Translations under genes and position numbers: made by a program
From: Mycolicibacterium brisbanense
GTDB taxonomy: Bacteria > Actinomycetota > Actinomycetes > Mycobacteriales > Mycobacteriaceae
Length of the DNA stretch: 44,579 nt
Reading direction: 5' to 3'
NCBI RefSeq assembly: GCF_001570425.1
Contig: NZ_BCSX01000065.1
Location: 1 to 44,579, forward strand
Notes under the pieces: model-generated
What the model saw: only the letters and a program-made list of their open reading frames with translations
Database searches by the model: none
Told to the model about the DNA's origin: nothing
Shown: piece by piece, positions 1-7,844 of the stretch
Numbering within the stretch: position 1 is the first letter of the stretch
How the letters are laid out: each line of letters opens with the position of its first letter

Positions 1-2
1 AC

Positions 3-1013
3 GAGATGCCCCATACCCTGGCCGCGTTGGAGTCCGGGGCGCTCTCCGAATGGCGCGCGACGTTGATCGTGCGGGAATCGGCGTGGCTGAGCATCGAGGA
101 CCGGCGGGTGCTGGATGCCGAGATGTGTGCCGACCTCACCCGGCTCGACGGCATGGGCGACGCGCGCATCGAGGCCGAAGCCAAGACGATCGCCTACCGC
201 CTCGACCCGCAGGCCATCGTGGACCGGGCCGCCACGGCCGCCGAGGACCGCACGGTGACCATCCGGCCGGCACCGGATGCCATGACGCGGGTCACCGTGG
301 TGGTACCCGTGCAGCAGGGTGTCGGGGTGTACGCGTCGTTGAAAACCGCGGCGGACACCACCTGTGACGGCCGCACCCGCGGTCAGGTGATGGCTGACAC
401 GCTCGTCGAGCGGGTCACCGGCCGCCCCGCCGAGGTTGCCGAACCGGTGGCGGTGAATCTCGTCATGTCCGATCAGACCCTGCTCGGTGACGACGAGCAC
501 CCCGCGGTGCTCGAGGGCTACGGGCCGATGCCCGCGGCGGTGGCCCGCAACCTCGTGCGGGCCGCGGTGGGCGATAAGCGGTCGGGGGCGACGCTGCGGC
601 GGCTGTATCGCCATCCGAAGTCGGGGGCGTTGGTGGCGATGGAGTCGCGGTCGCGGCTGTTTCCCAAGGCGCTGGCCCGGTTCATCGGGTTGCGCGATCA
701 AACCTGCCGCACCCCGTACTGTGATGCGCCGATCCGCCACCATGATCACGCCCGACCGCACGCGGGTGGCGGCCCGACCAGTGCACTCAACGGCCTCGGG
801 CTGTGCGAGCGCTGCAACTACGTCAAAGAATCACCCGGCTGGAGCGTGACCACTCATGACGAAAACGGGGTTCACACCGCCGAATTCGTGACCCCCACCG
901 CAGCGCGCTACCGCTCGACCGCCCCGCCACCACCCGGCCCGGTCGAAATCTACGACAGCGTGACCGAACTACACGTCGCGATCACACTCGCACGCTGCCC
1001 CCGCGCGGCCTAG
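3..1013 (+). CDS. DUF222/HNH endonuclease-domain protein (5' end cut by window)
   Basis: The reading frame is open at the left edge, so the N-terminus lies outside the window. The first visible residues look like the interior of a DUF222 domain rather than a start. The C-terminal part carries an HNH zinc-type nuclease fold: a CRTPYCD segment, then HHDHARPHAGGG, then LCERCNY, which gives paired cysteines and the catalytic His cluster. Proteins of this build are multicopy in mycobacteria (the 13E12 family). Their in vivo role is unclear, though HNH domains cut DNA. The stop codon overlaps the stop of the convergent VOC gene by four bases (CTAG). No terminal repeats or other mobile-element parts are visible nearby. 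The family call is secure; the function is not. Confidence 0.85.
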   Translation, partial: EMPHTLAALESGALSEWRATLIVRESAWLSIEDRRVLDAEMCADLTRLDGMGDARIEAEAKTIAYRLDPQAIVDRAATAAEDRTVTIRPAPDAMTRVTVVVPVQQGVGVYASLKTAADTTCDGRTRGQVMADTLVERVTGRPAEVAEPVAVNLVMSDQTLLGDDEHPAVLEGYGPMPAAVARNLVRAAVGDKRSGATLRRLYRHPKSGALVAMESRSRLFPKALARFIGLRDQTCRTPYCDAPIRHHDHARPHAGGGPTSALNGLGLCERCNYVKESPGWSVTTHDENGVHTAEFVTPTAARYRSTAPPPPGPVEIYDSVTELHVAITLARCPRAA

Positions 1014-1429
1014 TCGGTGCGTTGTGTCAGCCGGACGCTGTTGCCGGACGGATCGCGGAACCCGGAGTCAATGCCGTACGGCATCTGATTAGGCGGCTCG
1101 GTGAACTCGACACCGCGAGCGGTCAACTCTTCGTAGCTGGCCTGACAGTCGTCGGTGGTGAGGAAGACCGTCCCGGCGAAGCCCTTGGCCGTCAGATCCA
1201 GAACCTGATTGTGCGTGGCTTCATCCATCAGCGGCTCGCCGGGGACCGCCATCAGCACGATGCTCACATCGTCCTGCCCGGGAGGGCCGACCGTGAGCCA
1301 CCGGAAGGCGCCCATCTCCTCCGGAAACGAAACATCTTCGCGCAACTCCATACCGACCTGCTCGGTCCAGAATTTCAGTGCGACTTCTTGATCGTGAACC
1401 CACAAGTGCGTGCATGCGATTTTCATCAT
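1010..1429 (-). CDS. VOC (glyoxalase/bleomycin-resistance) family protein
   Basis: This 139-residue protein has the layout of a single vicinal-oxygen-chelate domain with paired beta-alpha-beta-beta-beta modules. It opens with a KIACTHLWVHD strand bearing a possible metal-ligand His and ends with a DPSGNSVRL motif typical of the last VOC strand. Family members bind a divalent metal and act as dioxygenases, isomerases or resistance binding proteins; the substrate cannot be read here. It starts 10 nt after the stop of the AraC gene, so the two are probably co-transcribed and functionally linked. A TAGCGT hexamer seven nt before the ATG (1437-1442), inside the end of the AraC gene, could also give it its own leaderless transcript. 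A second ATG follows at 1426. Confidence 0.85.
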   Translation of the reverse strand: MMKIACTHLWVHDQEVALKFWTEQVGMELREDVSFPEEMGAFRWLTVGPPGQDDVSIVLMAVPGEPLMDEATHNQVLDLTAKGFAGTVFLTTDDCQASYEELTARGVEFTEPPNQMPYGIDSGFRDPSGNSVRLTQRTD

Positions 1430-1439
1430 GGGCCAGACG

Positions 1440-1892
1440 CTACGGGCGCCGATCGTCGTCCGTCTTCTTCCCGTGTGCTGTATTGCCCCGACCCTTCGGC
1501 ACCCGCCGGGTGTCCCGCGCGAGGATGCAACTGGGCACAGGGGCGCGCAGCAGAGCCGGCGGCAGGCTTGCCCGATAAGCCGCGGGCGGCTTGCCGTAGA
1601 CCCGGGCGAAACTGCTGGTGAACGACCCGACGCTCTGCAGCCCGACCATCACGCAGATGTCGGCAACCGAGCGGTCGGTGTTGCGCAACAACGCCGCCGC
1701 CCGTTCGAGCCGACCGGACCGCAGATAGGCCTGCGGTGACTCGCCGAAGGTGCGGCTGAACATCCGCGAGAAATGTGCTCGGGACAGACCCGCGGCCGCG
1801 GCAAGGTCGTCGACGGTGATCGGATCGGCGTAACGCGCGTCGGCCAGGTCTTTTGCCCGCTGCAGATAACGGGCCGGTGGTACCCGCGGCAT
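1440..1892 (-). CDS. AraC-family transcriptional regulator (DNA-binding domain only)
   Basis: This is a 150-residue protein made almost wholly of the AraC/XylS double helix-turn-helix. The first HTH is around TVDDLAAAAGLSRAHFSRMF (residues 25-45). The second is around SVADICVMVGLQSVGSFTSSF (residues 75-95), followed by the conserved GKPPAAYR stretch. There is no N-terminal ligand domain, so effector sensing is either absent or done by another protein. The C-terminal 40 residues are basic and unconserved in appearance. The ATG at 1892 is supported by a TACCCT -10 hexamer seven nt upstream, which implies a leaderless mRNA. The VOC gene follows 10 nt downstream and is the obvious candidate target. 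The gene is head-to-head with rnpB. Confidence 0.87.
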   Translation of the reverse strand: MPRVPPARYLQRAKDLADARYADPITVDDLAAAAGLSRAHFSRMFSRTFGESPQAYLRSGRLERAAALLRNTDRSVADICVMVGLQSVGSFTSSFARVYGKPPAAYRASLPPALLRAPVPSCILARDTRRVPKGRGNTAHGKKTDDDRRP

Positions 1893-1899
1893 GCGTTTG

Positions 1900-1909
1900 A
1901 GGGTACGGT
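1900..1909. promoter_or_regulatory. Overlapping back-to-back -10 hexamers for the AraC gene and rnpB
   Basis: The ten bases AGGGTACGGT read as TACCCT on the minus strand (-10 for the AraC gene, ATG seven nt away) and as TACGGT on the plus strand. The plus-strand hexamer lies six nt before the expected 5' end of rnpB near 1916. The two hexamers share the central TA. Both fit the mycobacterial TANNNT consensus. Start sites are inferred, not shown. Confidence 0.5.
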
Positions 1910-1915
1910 GATCTG

Positions 1916-2298
<383 letters not shown>

Positions 2299-2299
2299 A

Positions 2300-3781
2300 C
2301 TAGTGGCTCTTGTGGACCGCCTTGTCGAGCCGCTTGAGCGCATCGTCGAGCTGCGCGCGAGACTGCTGCGCGACATCGTCCTCCAGTTGGTACAGCAGCC
2401 CGTAGGTGAAAGTGTCCTCGCCGGCGGTGTGCGCGGCCTCGGCCTGCGCGCTGAGGTGGGTGCGGCTGACCACGCTGTCCTGATGGTCGCCCAGCAGCGT
2501 CTGGATGGTCTTGGCGCGCTCCGAAACCTTGGCGTCTCCGGTTGCCGCCGCCGTGTAGCGAAGCCGTTTGGCGCCCTTGCGAATGCGGTGCAGTGCCTCG
2601 TCGTGGTCGTCGTGCTCGGGGTCGGCGGCGTCGGCAGCTGCCTTGGCTGCCTTACGAACTCGCTTGTAGGCCGAGTCGATGGTCAGCGGTGCGCGCTCTT
2701 TGCCGGCCTCGGTGGATGGCTCGGCGACCACGAGCTGCTCCAGGGCGTCGAGCAGATGGAAGTACCGCTGTGAGCGCATCGCCAGCAGCGCGCGCTTCCA
2801 CCCCGCGGCGTACCGGCGTTTGGCGCCGTCCACCAGCCGCTCGCGCACCGGGCCCCGCACGAGACCGGCAGGCAGCGCGTCGAGGGCACGTTGATACCGC
2901 TCGGCCAACACTTCGGCGTCGCGGGCGACGCCCAGCACCGCGGCCAGCGTGCGCAGCTCATCGAGGATCCAGCCGTCGTCGGCGAGGCCGAACGCGTCCT
3001 TGGATTCCTGTAGCAGGCTGCGGATCTTGCGGGTCGTCACCCGCATCTGGTGCACCGAATCGTAGGTGTCGGCGCGGACCGCGCGATCCCACACCAGCAG
3101 CTGGTCGATCTGCTCGGCGATGGCGCGATGGATCGGGTCCGCCGGAGCAGCCGGCGCCGCAGCGGCATCGCCTGCGGTGTCCAAGACCCGGGCGAGCTTC
3201 GAGCCGTGACCCGCCGGCGTCGCTCCCGCGTCGAACAGACGATTGGCCAGCCGGTCCATCAGCTCGGGCGTGGGCTGCGCAAGCAGCTCGAGTTCCCATT
3301 CGCGCCACTGCTGTTCGTCACCGCCCTCTGCCGAGGCGGTCACCTGGTCATCGCAGAACTCGGCCAGCGGCGTGCCGTCCTGCCCGTAGAGCACATCGAT
3401 GTTGCGCCGGTTCGTGATCCGCGCGACCGGCGACAATGGCTTGTCCCGGACGATCGCGAGCACGATGTCGCGCAGCTCCTCGGGGATCGTGTCGTCGGAA
3501 AGCCCGAGCGGGGAATGCACCTCGGTGCGAGCGTCCGGGCCTGCGGGCAGCTTCAGATGCCAACCCGCGTCGGTGCCCCCGGTCCGGCGCCGCAGCGTGA
3601 TGCGGTGGGCGGCGAGGTCCCGGTTCGGCGTGTCGAAATACACGGCGTCAAGCAGTTGTTCGGGCGCCCGCTCGACCCGCGCGATGGCCGCCAACCCCGC
3701 GAACGACGGGGCGACGGTGGACTCGGTGACCTCGAACTTCCGCTCGACCTCGGTGTGCCGGGTCGGTTTCTTGGGCGCCAT
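2300..3781 (-). CDS. CYTH and CHAD domain protein (Rv2226-like)
   Basis: A 493-residue protein. The N-terminal CYTH domain (about 8-210) has the EVERKF signature of triphosphate-binding tunnel enzymes and further Arg/Lys/Glu-rich strands. The C-terminal CHAD domain (about 225-490) is all-helical with conserved basic and His residues, as in VHQMRVTTRKIRSLL and LHRIRKGAKRLRY. CYTH proteins bind or hydrolyse inorganic triphosphate or organic polyphosphates. CHAD domains bind polyphosphate and are found on polyphosphate granules, so a role in polyphosphate metabolism is likely but inferred. The ATG at 3781 is chosen because a GAAGG ribosome site lies just upstream. Longer in-frame starts up to 4015 would run into the divergent TetR gene. 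Confidence 0.9.
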   Translation of the reverse strand: MAPKKPTRHTEVERKFEVTESTVAPSFAGLAAIARVERAPEQLLDAVYFDTPNRDLAAHRITLRRRTGGTDAGWHLKLPAGPDARTEVHSPLGLSDDTIPEELRDIVLAIVRDKPLSPVARITNRRNIDVLYGQDGTPLAEFCDDQVTASAEGGDEQQWREWELELLAQPTPELMDRLANRLFDAGATPAGHGSKLARVLDTAGDAAAAPAAPADPIHRAIAEQIDQLLVWDRAVRADTYDSVHQMRVTTRKIRSLLQESKDAFGLADDGWILDELRTLAAVLGVARDAEVLAERYQRALDALPAGLVRGPVRERLVDGAKRRYAAGWKRALLAMRSQRYFHLLDALEQLVVAEPSTEAGKERAPLTIDSAYKRVRKAAKAAADAADPEHDDHDEALHRIRKGAKRLRYTAAATGDAKVSERAKTIQTLLGDHQDSVVSRTHLSAQAEAAHTAGEDTFTYGLLYQLEDDVAQQSRAQLDDALKRLDKAVHKSH

Positions 3782-3884
3782 ATTCACCTTCGCTGTGCAC
3801 CGGAATCGGATGCCATAAGCCTGCCATATTGGCGCGTTTGCGCCGAAGCGCGCTGCGTTTGCGGGACCAGGGGACGTCCGGTGC

Positions 3885-3896
3885 CACAATGTGCCG
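3885..3896 (+). promoter_or_regulatory. Probable -10 for the TetR gene
   Basis: CACAAT at 3885-3890 keeps the A2 and T6 positions of the TANNNT consensus. It lies exactly six nt before the ATG at 3897, consistent with a leaderless transcript. Confidence 0.35.
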
Positions 3897-4577
3897 ATGA
3901 GCACCGCGGCCTTCGGCGGCTCCGGACGTGGCCGCCCTCGGCTCGAGCAGCCGCGGCGGCCTGGCCGGACTGCGCGCGAGGAGATCCTCGACGCGGCGGC
4001 GGAACTGTTCACCAACCACGGCTACGGCAGCACGTCGACCCGCCGGATCGCCGATGCGGTCGGGGTGCGGCAGGCCTCGCTCTACCACCATTTCGCCACC
4101 AAGGACGACATCCTCGACGCGCTGCTGACCGGCACCGTGGACGAGCCGTTGCAGCTGGCCGCAGATCTGCTGGGGGAGCCGGGACCGGCGGCGCCGCGGC
4201 TGCACACGCTGGTGGTCGCCGACGCCATGCAGCTGTGCGGCGGTCGCTGGAACCTGGGCGCGCTGTACCTGCTGCCCGAGTTGCGGAGCGACCGGTTCGA
4301 GCCGTTCCGGCGCCGTCGCGCCGAACTGCGTGAGCTGTACCGGAGTTTGTCGGCCGCGGTGATCGCCGAATGCGACGGTCCGGCCGACGCCGCCGACCTG
4401 CCGTTCCGGCTGGTCGAGTCGACGATCAACAGCCGTTCCGACGACGGCGTGGCGCAGGCCGGGCAGCCGTGGGTGATCGGCGCCGGGGCATTGCGGGTGC
4501 TGGGCTTCACAGGCGACAACACGGCGCTGGTCGAGTGCACAGCGGCCCGGCTCGGGGTGCAGGCCCCGGCCCGATAG
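3897..4577 (+). CDS. TetR-family transcriptional regulator
   Basis: A 226-residue repressor-type protein. After a short basic Gly/Arg/Pro-rich tail, the TetR HTH occupies residues about 25-70: AREEILDAAAELF, then STRRIADAVGVRQASLYHHF, then the KDDILDAL cap. The remaining 150 residues form the variable ligand-binding and dimer domain. The 11 nt gap to the downstream enoyl-CoA hydratase suggests one operon and control of an acyl-CoA pathway, by analogy with many mycobacterial TetR proteins. A GTG two codons upstream (3891) is an alternative start. The ATG is preferred because of the -10-like hexamer six nt before it. Divergent from the CYTH/CHAD gene, with 115 nt between the two starts. Confidence 0.88.
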   Translation: MSTAAFGGSGRGRPRLEQPRRPGRTAREEILDAAAELFTNHGYGSTSTRRIADAVGVRQASLYHHFATKDDILDALLTGTVDEPLQLAADLLGEPGPAAPRLHTLVVADAMQLCGGRWNLGALYLLPELRSDRFEPFRRRRAELRELYRSLSAAVIAECDGPADAADLPFRLVESTINSRSDDGVAQAGQPWVIGAGALRVLGFTGDNTALVECTAARLGVQAPAR

Positions 4578-4588
4578 AGTCACCGTCC

Positions 4589-5374
4589 GTGACCGAGTCC
4601 TCCTACGACGCCATCACCTTCGAGCAGTCGGGTGCCATCGTCCGCATCACGCTGAACCGCCCGGACGCGGCAAATGGCATGAACGACAACATGACTCGCG
4701 AGCTGGCCGACGCGGCACGACGCTGCGACCGCGCCGGCATCAAGGCGGTGGTGCTGACCGGCGCCGGCCGGTTCTTCTGTGCCGGAGGGGATCTGAAGGC
4801 TTTCGCCACCGCACCGTCGCGGGGCCGCTTCATCAAGGGCGTCGCCGACGACCTGCACCGCGCCATCTCGACTTTCGCGCGGATGGATGCCGCGCTGATC
4901 ACCGCTGTCAACGGCACCGCGGCAGGCGCGGGTTTCAGCATCGCGGTGACCGGAGACCTGGTTCTGGCGGCCGAATCGGCGTCGTTCACCATGGCCTACA
5001 CCAAAGTTGGACTGAGCCCGGACGGCAGCGCGTCGTACTACCTGCCGCGGCTGGTCGGCGTCCGCCGGGCGCAAGAACTCATGCTGACCAACCGCACGCT
5101 GTCGGCGGCGCAGGCACAGGACTGGGGTTTGGTGACCGAAGTTGTCGCCGATGCCGATCTGGCCGACCGGGCGACTGCCGTCGCCGAGCAGATGGCCTCC
5201 GGCTCGGCCGGCTCCACCGGGGTGGTCAAAACGCTGTTGCTGTCCTCGCTGAAGAACAGCCTGGAGGAGCAGATGGAGGCCGAGGGCCGATTCATCGCCG
5301 CGCGGGCGGACTCGGCCGACGGGCAGGAAGGCGTGGATGCCTTCCTGGCCAAGCGCCGAGCCGAGTTCGCCTGA
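4589..5374 (+). CDS. Enoyl-CoA hydratase/isomerase family protein
   Basis: A 261-residue crotonase-fold enzyme of normal family length, expected to hydrate or isomerise enoyl-CoA thioesters in the cytosol. Visible marks are the first oxyanion-hole block GAGRFFCAGGDLKAF (about 55-70) and the second block around NGTAAGAGFSIAVTGDLVLA (about 110-130). FTMAYTKVGLSPDGSASYYLPRLVG follows, where crotonases carry the second catalytic acid. The residue there is Asp in SPDG instead of the Glu of classic hydratases, so isomerase or degenerate activity is possible. The start is the GTG 11 nt after the TetR stop. TAGAGT spanning that stop (4575-4580), eight nt before the GTG, could give a secondary leaderless start. 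Probable partner and target of the TetR regulator. Confidence 0.9.
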   Translation: MTESSYDAITFEQSGAIVRITLNRPDAANGMNDNMTRELADAARRCDRAGIKAVVLTGAGRFFCAGGDLKAFATAPSRGRFIKGVADDLHRAISTFARMDAALITAVNGTAAGAGFSIAVTGDLVLAAESASFTMAYTKVGLSPDGSASYYLPRLVGVRRAQELMLTNRTLSAAQAQDWGLVTEVVADADLADRATAVAEQMASGSAGSTGVVKTLLLSSLKNSLEEQMEAEGRFIAARADSADGQEGVDAFLAKRRAEFA

Positions 5375-5381
5375 GCGCGAA

Positions 5382-6227
5382 TCAGAAGCTGTGCTCGTCG
5401 GCCGGGAACACCCCGGCCGCCACGTCATTCGCGTATTGTGTTGCGGCACGGTGTAGTTCGCCGCCCACGTCGCCGAATCGCTTGACGAACTTGGCGGTCT
5501 TGCCGGTGGTGAGCCCCGCCATGTCCTGCCACACCAGCACCTGGGCGTCGCAGTTGGGCCCCGCGCCGATGCCGACCGTGGGAATGGTCAGCTTGCCGGT
5601 GATCTGGGTGGCGAGTTCGGCGGGCACCATCTCCAGCACCACCGCGATCGCCCCGGCCTCGGCCACCGCGATCGCGTCGTGAATGGTCTGATCGCCCGCA
5701 TCGCCGCGGCCCTGCACCCGGAATCCGCCAAGCCCGTTGACACTCTGCGGCGTGAACCCGATGTGCGCCACCACCGGAATGCCGGCCTGGGTCAGCGTCG
5801 CGATCTGCTCGGCCACCCGCTCGCCGCCCTCCAGCTTCACGGCCTGGGCGCCGGTCTCCTTCATGAACCGCGTCGCGGTTGCCAGTGCCTGCGCCGGGCT
5901 GCTCTCGTAGCTGCCGAACGGCAGGTCGGCGACCACCAACGCATGCGGTGCACCCTTGACCACAGCGCGGGCCAACGGGATCAGTTCGTCGATGGAGATG
6001 GGCAGGGTGGTGTCATATCCGTACACCACATTTGCCGCGGAATCGCCGACCAGCAGCACCGGAATGCCCGCCTCGTCGAAGACCCGCGCGCTGGAGTAGT
6101 CGTAACAGGTGAGCATCGCCCATTTGTGGCCTTCGTTCTTCCACTTCTGGAGCGTGATGGTGCGGACTTTGGTGCGGGGCTTTTCTCCGGCAGCGTCGGC
6201 AGCACCGTATACAGCTTGTTCAGACAT
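5382..6227 (-). CDS. panB: 3-methyl-2-oxobutanoate hydroxymethyltransferase
   Basis: PanB transfers a hydroxymethyl group from methylene-tetrahydrofolate to alpha-ketoisovalerate, making ketopantoate. This is the first committed step of pantothenate and CoA synthesis. The 281-residue sequence shows the family marks in order: MLTCYDYSSARVFDEAGI, the metal-binding VGDSAANVVYGYDTTLP block, VVADLPFGSY, VKLEGG, PVVAHIGFTPQ, and the catalytic VLEMVP. The C-terminus FPADEHSF is typical. The start is given at the second of two adjacent ATGs (6230 and 6227) because the AAGGGA ribosome site is then five nt away; the first is only two nt away. Convergent with the enoyl-CoA hydratase (7 nt apart) and divergent from the WS/DGAT gene. 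Confidence 0.97.
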   Translation of the reverse strand: MSEQAVYGAADAAGEKPRTKVRTITLQKWKNEGHKWAMLTCYDYSSARVFDEAGIPVLLVGDSAANVVYGYDTTLPISIDELIPLARAVVKGAPHALVVADLPFGSYESSPAQALATATRFMKETGAQAVKLEGGERVAEQIATLTQAGIPVVAHIGFTPQSVNGLGGFRVQGRGDAGDQTIHDAIAVAEAGAIAVVLEMVPAELATQITGKLTIPTVGIGAGPNCDAQVLVWQDMAGLTTGKTAKFVKRFGDVGGELHRAATQYANDVAAGVFPADEHSF

Positions 6228-6373
6228 CATTGTCCCTTGTGATGGTCGGTTCGAAGCCTCGAGGCCGCTCTGCGGTCCCCGGGTTCGTCTGACGTTTGTC
6301 AGTCTGCCACCCGCGTCGGCGAAGGTAAAAGGCGCGCCTGAGTGGATTTGCTCACAGTCGAGCCGGGCGGACA

Positions 6374-6386
6374 TACGATCAGCGGC
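6374..6386 (+). promoter_or_regulatory. -10 element for the WS/DGAT gene
   Basis: TACGAT at 6374-6379 matches TANNNT and ends seven nt before the ATG at 6387. No ribosome site is visible, so a leaderless transcript is likely. Confidence 0.5.
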
Positions 6387-7778
6387 ATGCAACGGCTCAG
6401 CGGACTCGACGCCAGCTTCCTCTACCTCGAAACGGCCGCCCAGCCGATGCACGTGTGCTCCATCCTCGAACTCGACACCTCGACCATGCCGGGCGGTTAC
6501 ACGTTCGACCGGCTGCGCGACGCACTTGCCTTGCGTATCAAGGCGATGCCGCAGTTCCGGGAGAAGCTCGCCGACAGCCGGCTGAACCTCGACCATCCGG
6601 TGTGGGTGGAAGACAAGGACTTTGACGTCGACCGGCATCTGCACCGCATCGGGCTACCGGCGCCGGGCGGGCGAATCGAACTGTCCGAGATCTGCGGGCA
6701 CATCGCGTCGCTGTCGCTGGACCGCAGCCGGCCGCTGTGGGAGATGTGGGTCATCGAGAACGTGGCAGGCACCGACGCGCACGCCGGCGGCCGGATCGCG
6801 GTGATGACCAAGGTGCACCACTCCGGTGTGGACGGCGTGACCGGGGCGAACCTCATGTCGCAGCTGTGCAGCACAGAACCCGACGCACCCGCGCCGGAGC
6901 CGGTGGCAGGTGTGGGCGACGCGTCAGAACTGGAGATCGCCCTCAGCGGTGCGCTGAAGTTCGTGACCCGGCCCCTGAAGCTGGCCAACGTGCTGCCCAC
7001 CACGGTGTCGTCGGTGGTCGACACCGTCAAACGGGCCCGCGCCGGGCTCACCATGGCGGCGCCCTTCGCCGCGCCCAAGACCCCGTTCAACGCCAACATC
7101 ACCGGCCATCGCAACATCGCCTTCACCCAGCTCGACCTCGAGGACATCAAGCTGGTGAAAAACCATTTCGACGTCAAGGTCAACGACGTCGTGATGGCAC
7201 TGGTGTCCGGGGTGCTGCGCACGTTCCTCGCCGACCGCGGCGAGTTGCCGGACAGTTCGCTGGTGGCGATGGTGCCCGTATCGGTTCACGACCGTTCCGA
7301 CCGGCCTGGTCGCAACCAGGTCTCGGGCATGTTCGCCAAGCTGGAGACCCAGATCGAAGACCCGGTCGAGCGGCTGCGTGCCATCGCCGCAGCGAATTCC
7401 GTTGCCAAACAACATAGTTCGGCGATCGGTGCGACACTGCTGCAGGACTGGACGCAGTTCGCCGCGCCTGCCGTGTTCGGCGTGGCCATGCGGGTCTATG
7501 CCGCCAGCCGGCTCTCGGGCGCCAAGCCCGTGCACAACCTCGTCGTCTCCAATGTGCCGGGCCCGCAGGTGCCGCTGTATTTCCTGGGCTCGGAGGTCAA
7601 GGCCATGTATCCGCTGGGGCCGATCTTCCATGGCTCCGGGCTCAACATCACGGTGATGTCGCTGACCGGCTCTCTCGATGTCGGCATCGTGGCCTGCCCT
7701 GAATTGCTGCCCGATCTGTGGGACATGGCCGATGACTTCGCCGTGGCGCTCGACGAGCTGGTGCAGGCGGCAAAGTAG
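6387..7778 (+). CDS. Wax ester synthase/diacylglycerol acyltransferase (WS/DGAT) family protein
   Basis: A 463-residue acyl-CoA-dependent acyltransferase that would make triacylglycerol or wax ester from fatty acyl-CoA. It begins with the family's MQRLSGLDASFLYLET motif. The catalytic HHxxxDG is intact as HHSGVDG at residues 144-150. The second family block, NDVVMALVSGVLRTFL, and the late NLVVSNVPGPQVPLYF / GLNITVMS region are both present. Length and motifs are complete, so the enzyme should be active. The start is the ATG six or seven nt after a TANNNT hexamer; the longer frame upstream lacks any start signal. In M. tuberculosis panB and caeA are, from memory, direct neighbours, so this gene looks like a lineage-specific addition or a loss there. 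Substrate preference cannot be read. Confidence 0.93.
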   Translation: MQRLSGLDASFLYLETAAQPMHVCSILELDTSTMPGGYTFDRLRDALALRIKAMPQFREKLADSRLNLDHPVWVEDKDFDVDRHLHRIGLPAPGGRIELSEICGHIASLSLDRSRPLWEMWVIENVAGTDAHAGGRIAVMTKVHHSGVDGVTGANLMSQLCSTEPDAPAPEPVAGVGDASELEIALSGALKFVTRPLKLANVLPTTVSSVVDTVKRARAGLTMAAPFAAPKTPFNANITGHRNIAFTQLDLEDIKLVKNHFDVKVNDVVMALVSGVLRTFLADRGELPDSSLVAMVPVSVHDRSDRPGRNQVSGMFAKLETQIEDPVERLRAIAAANSVAKQHSSAIGATLLQDWTQFAAPAVFGVAMRVYAASRLSGAKPVHNLVVSNVPGPQVPLYFLGSEVKAMYPLGPIFHGSGLNITVMSLTGSLDVGIVACPELLPDLWDMADDFAVALDELVQAAK

Positions 7779-7844
7779 CGCTGCGAGTTGTCGACCAGTA
7801 GGCCCGGCCTGCGACGATATCCCGTCATGGCAGCATGTGGTGCC

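Noticed and set aside
3..1013. DUF222/HNH gene as an active mobile element or homing nuclease
   Set aside because: No intron, intein, inverted ends or target duplication is visible, and the 5' end is outside the window.
3782..4015. Longer N-terminus for the CYTH/CHAD protein
   Set aside because: It would overlap the divergent TetR gene and reads as low-complexity Arg/Pro sequence; the ATG at 3781 has a good ribosome site.
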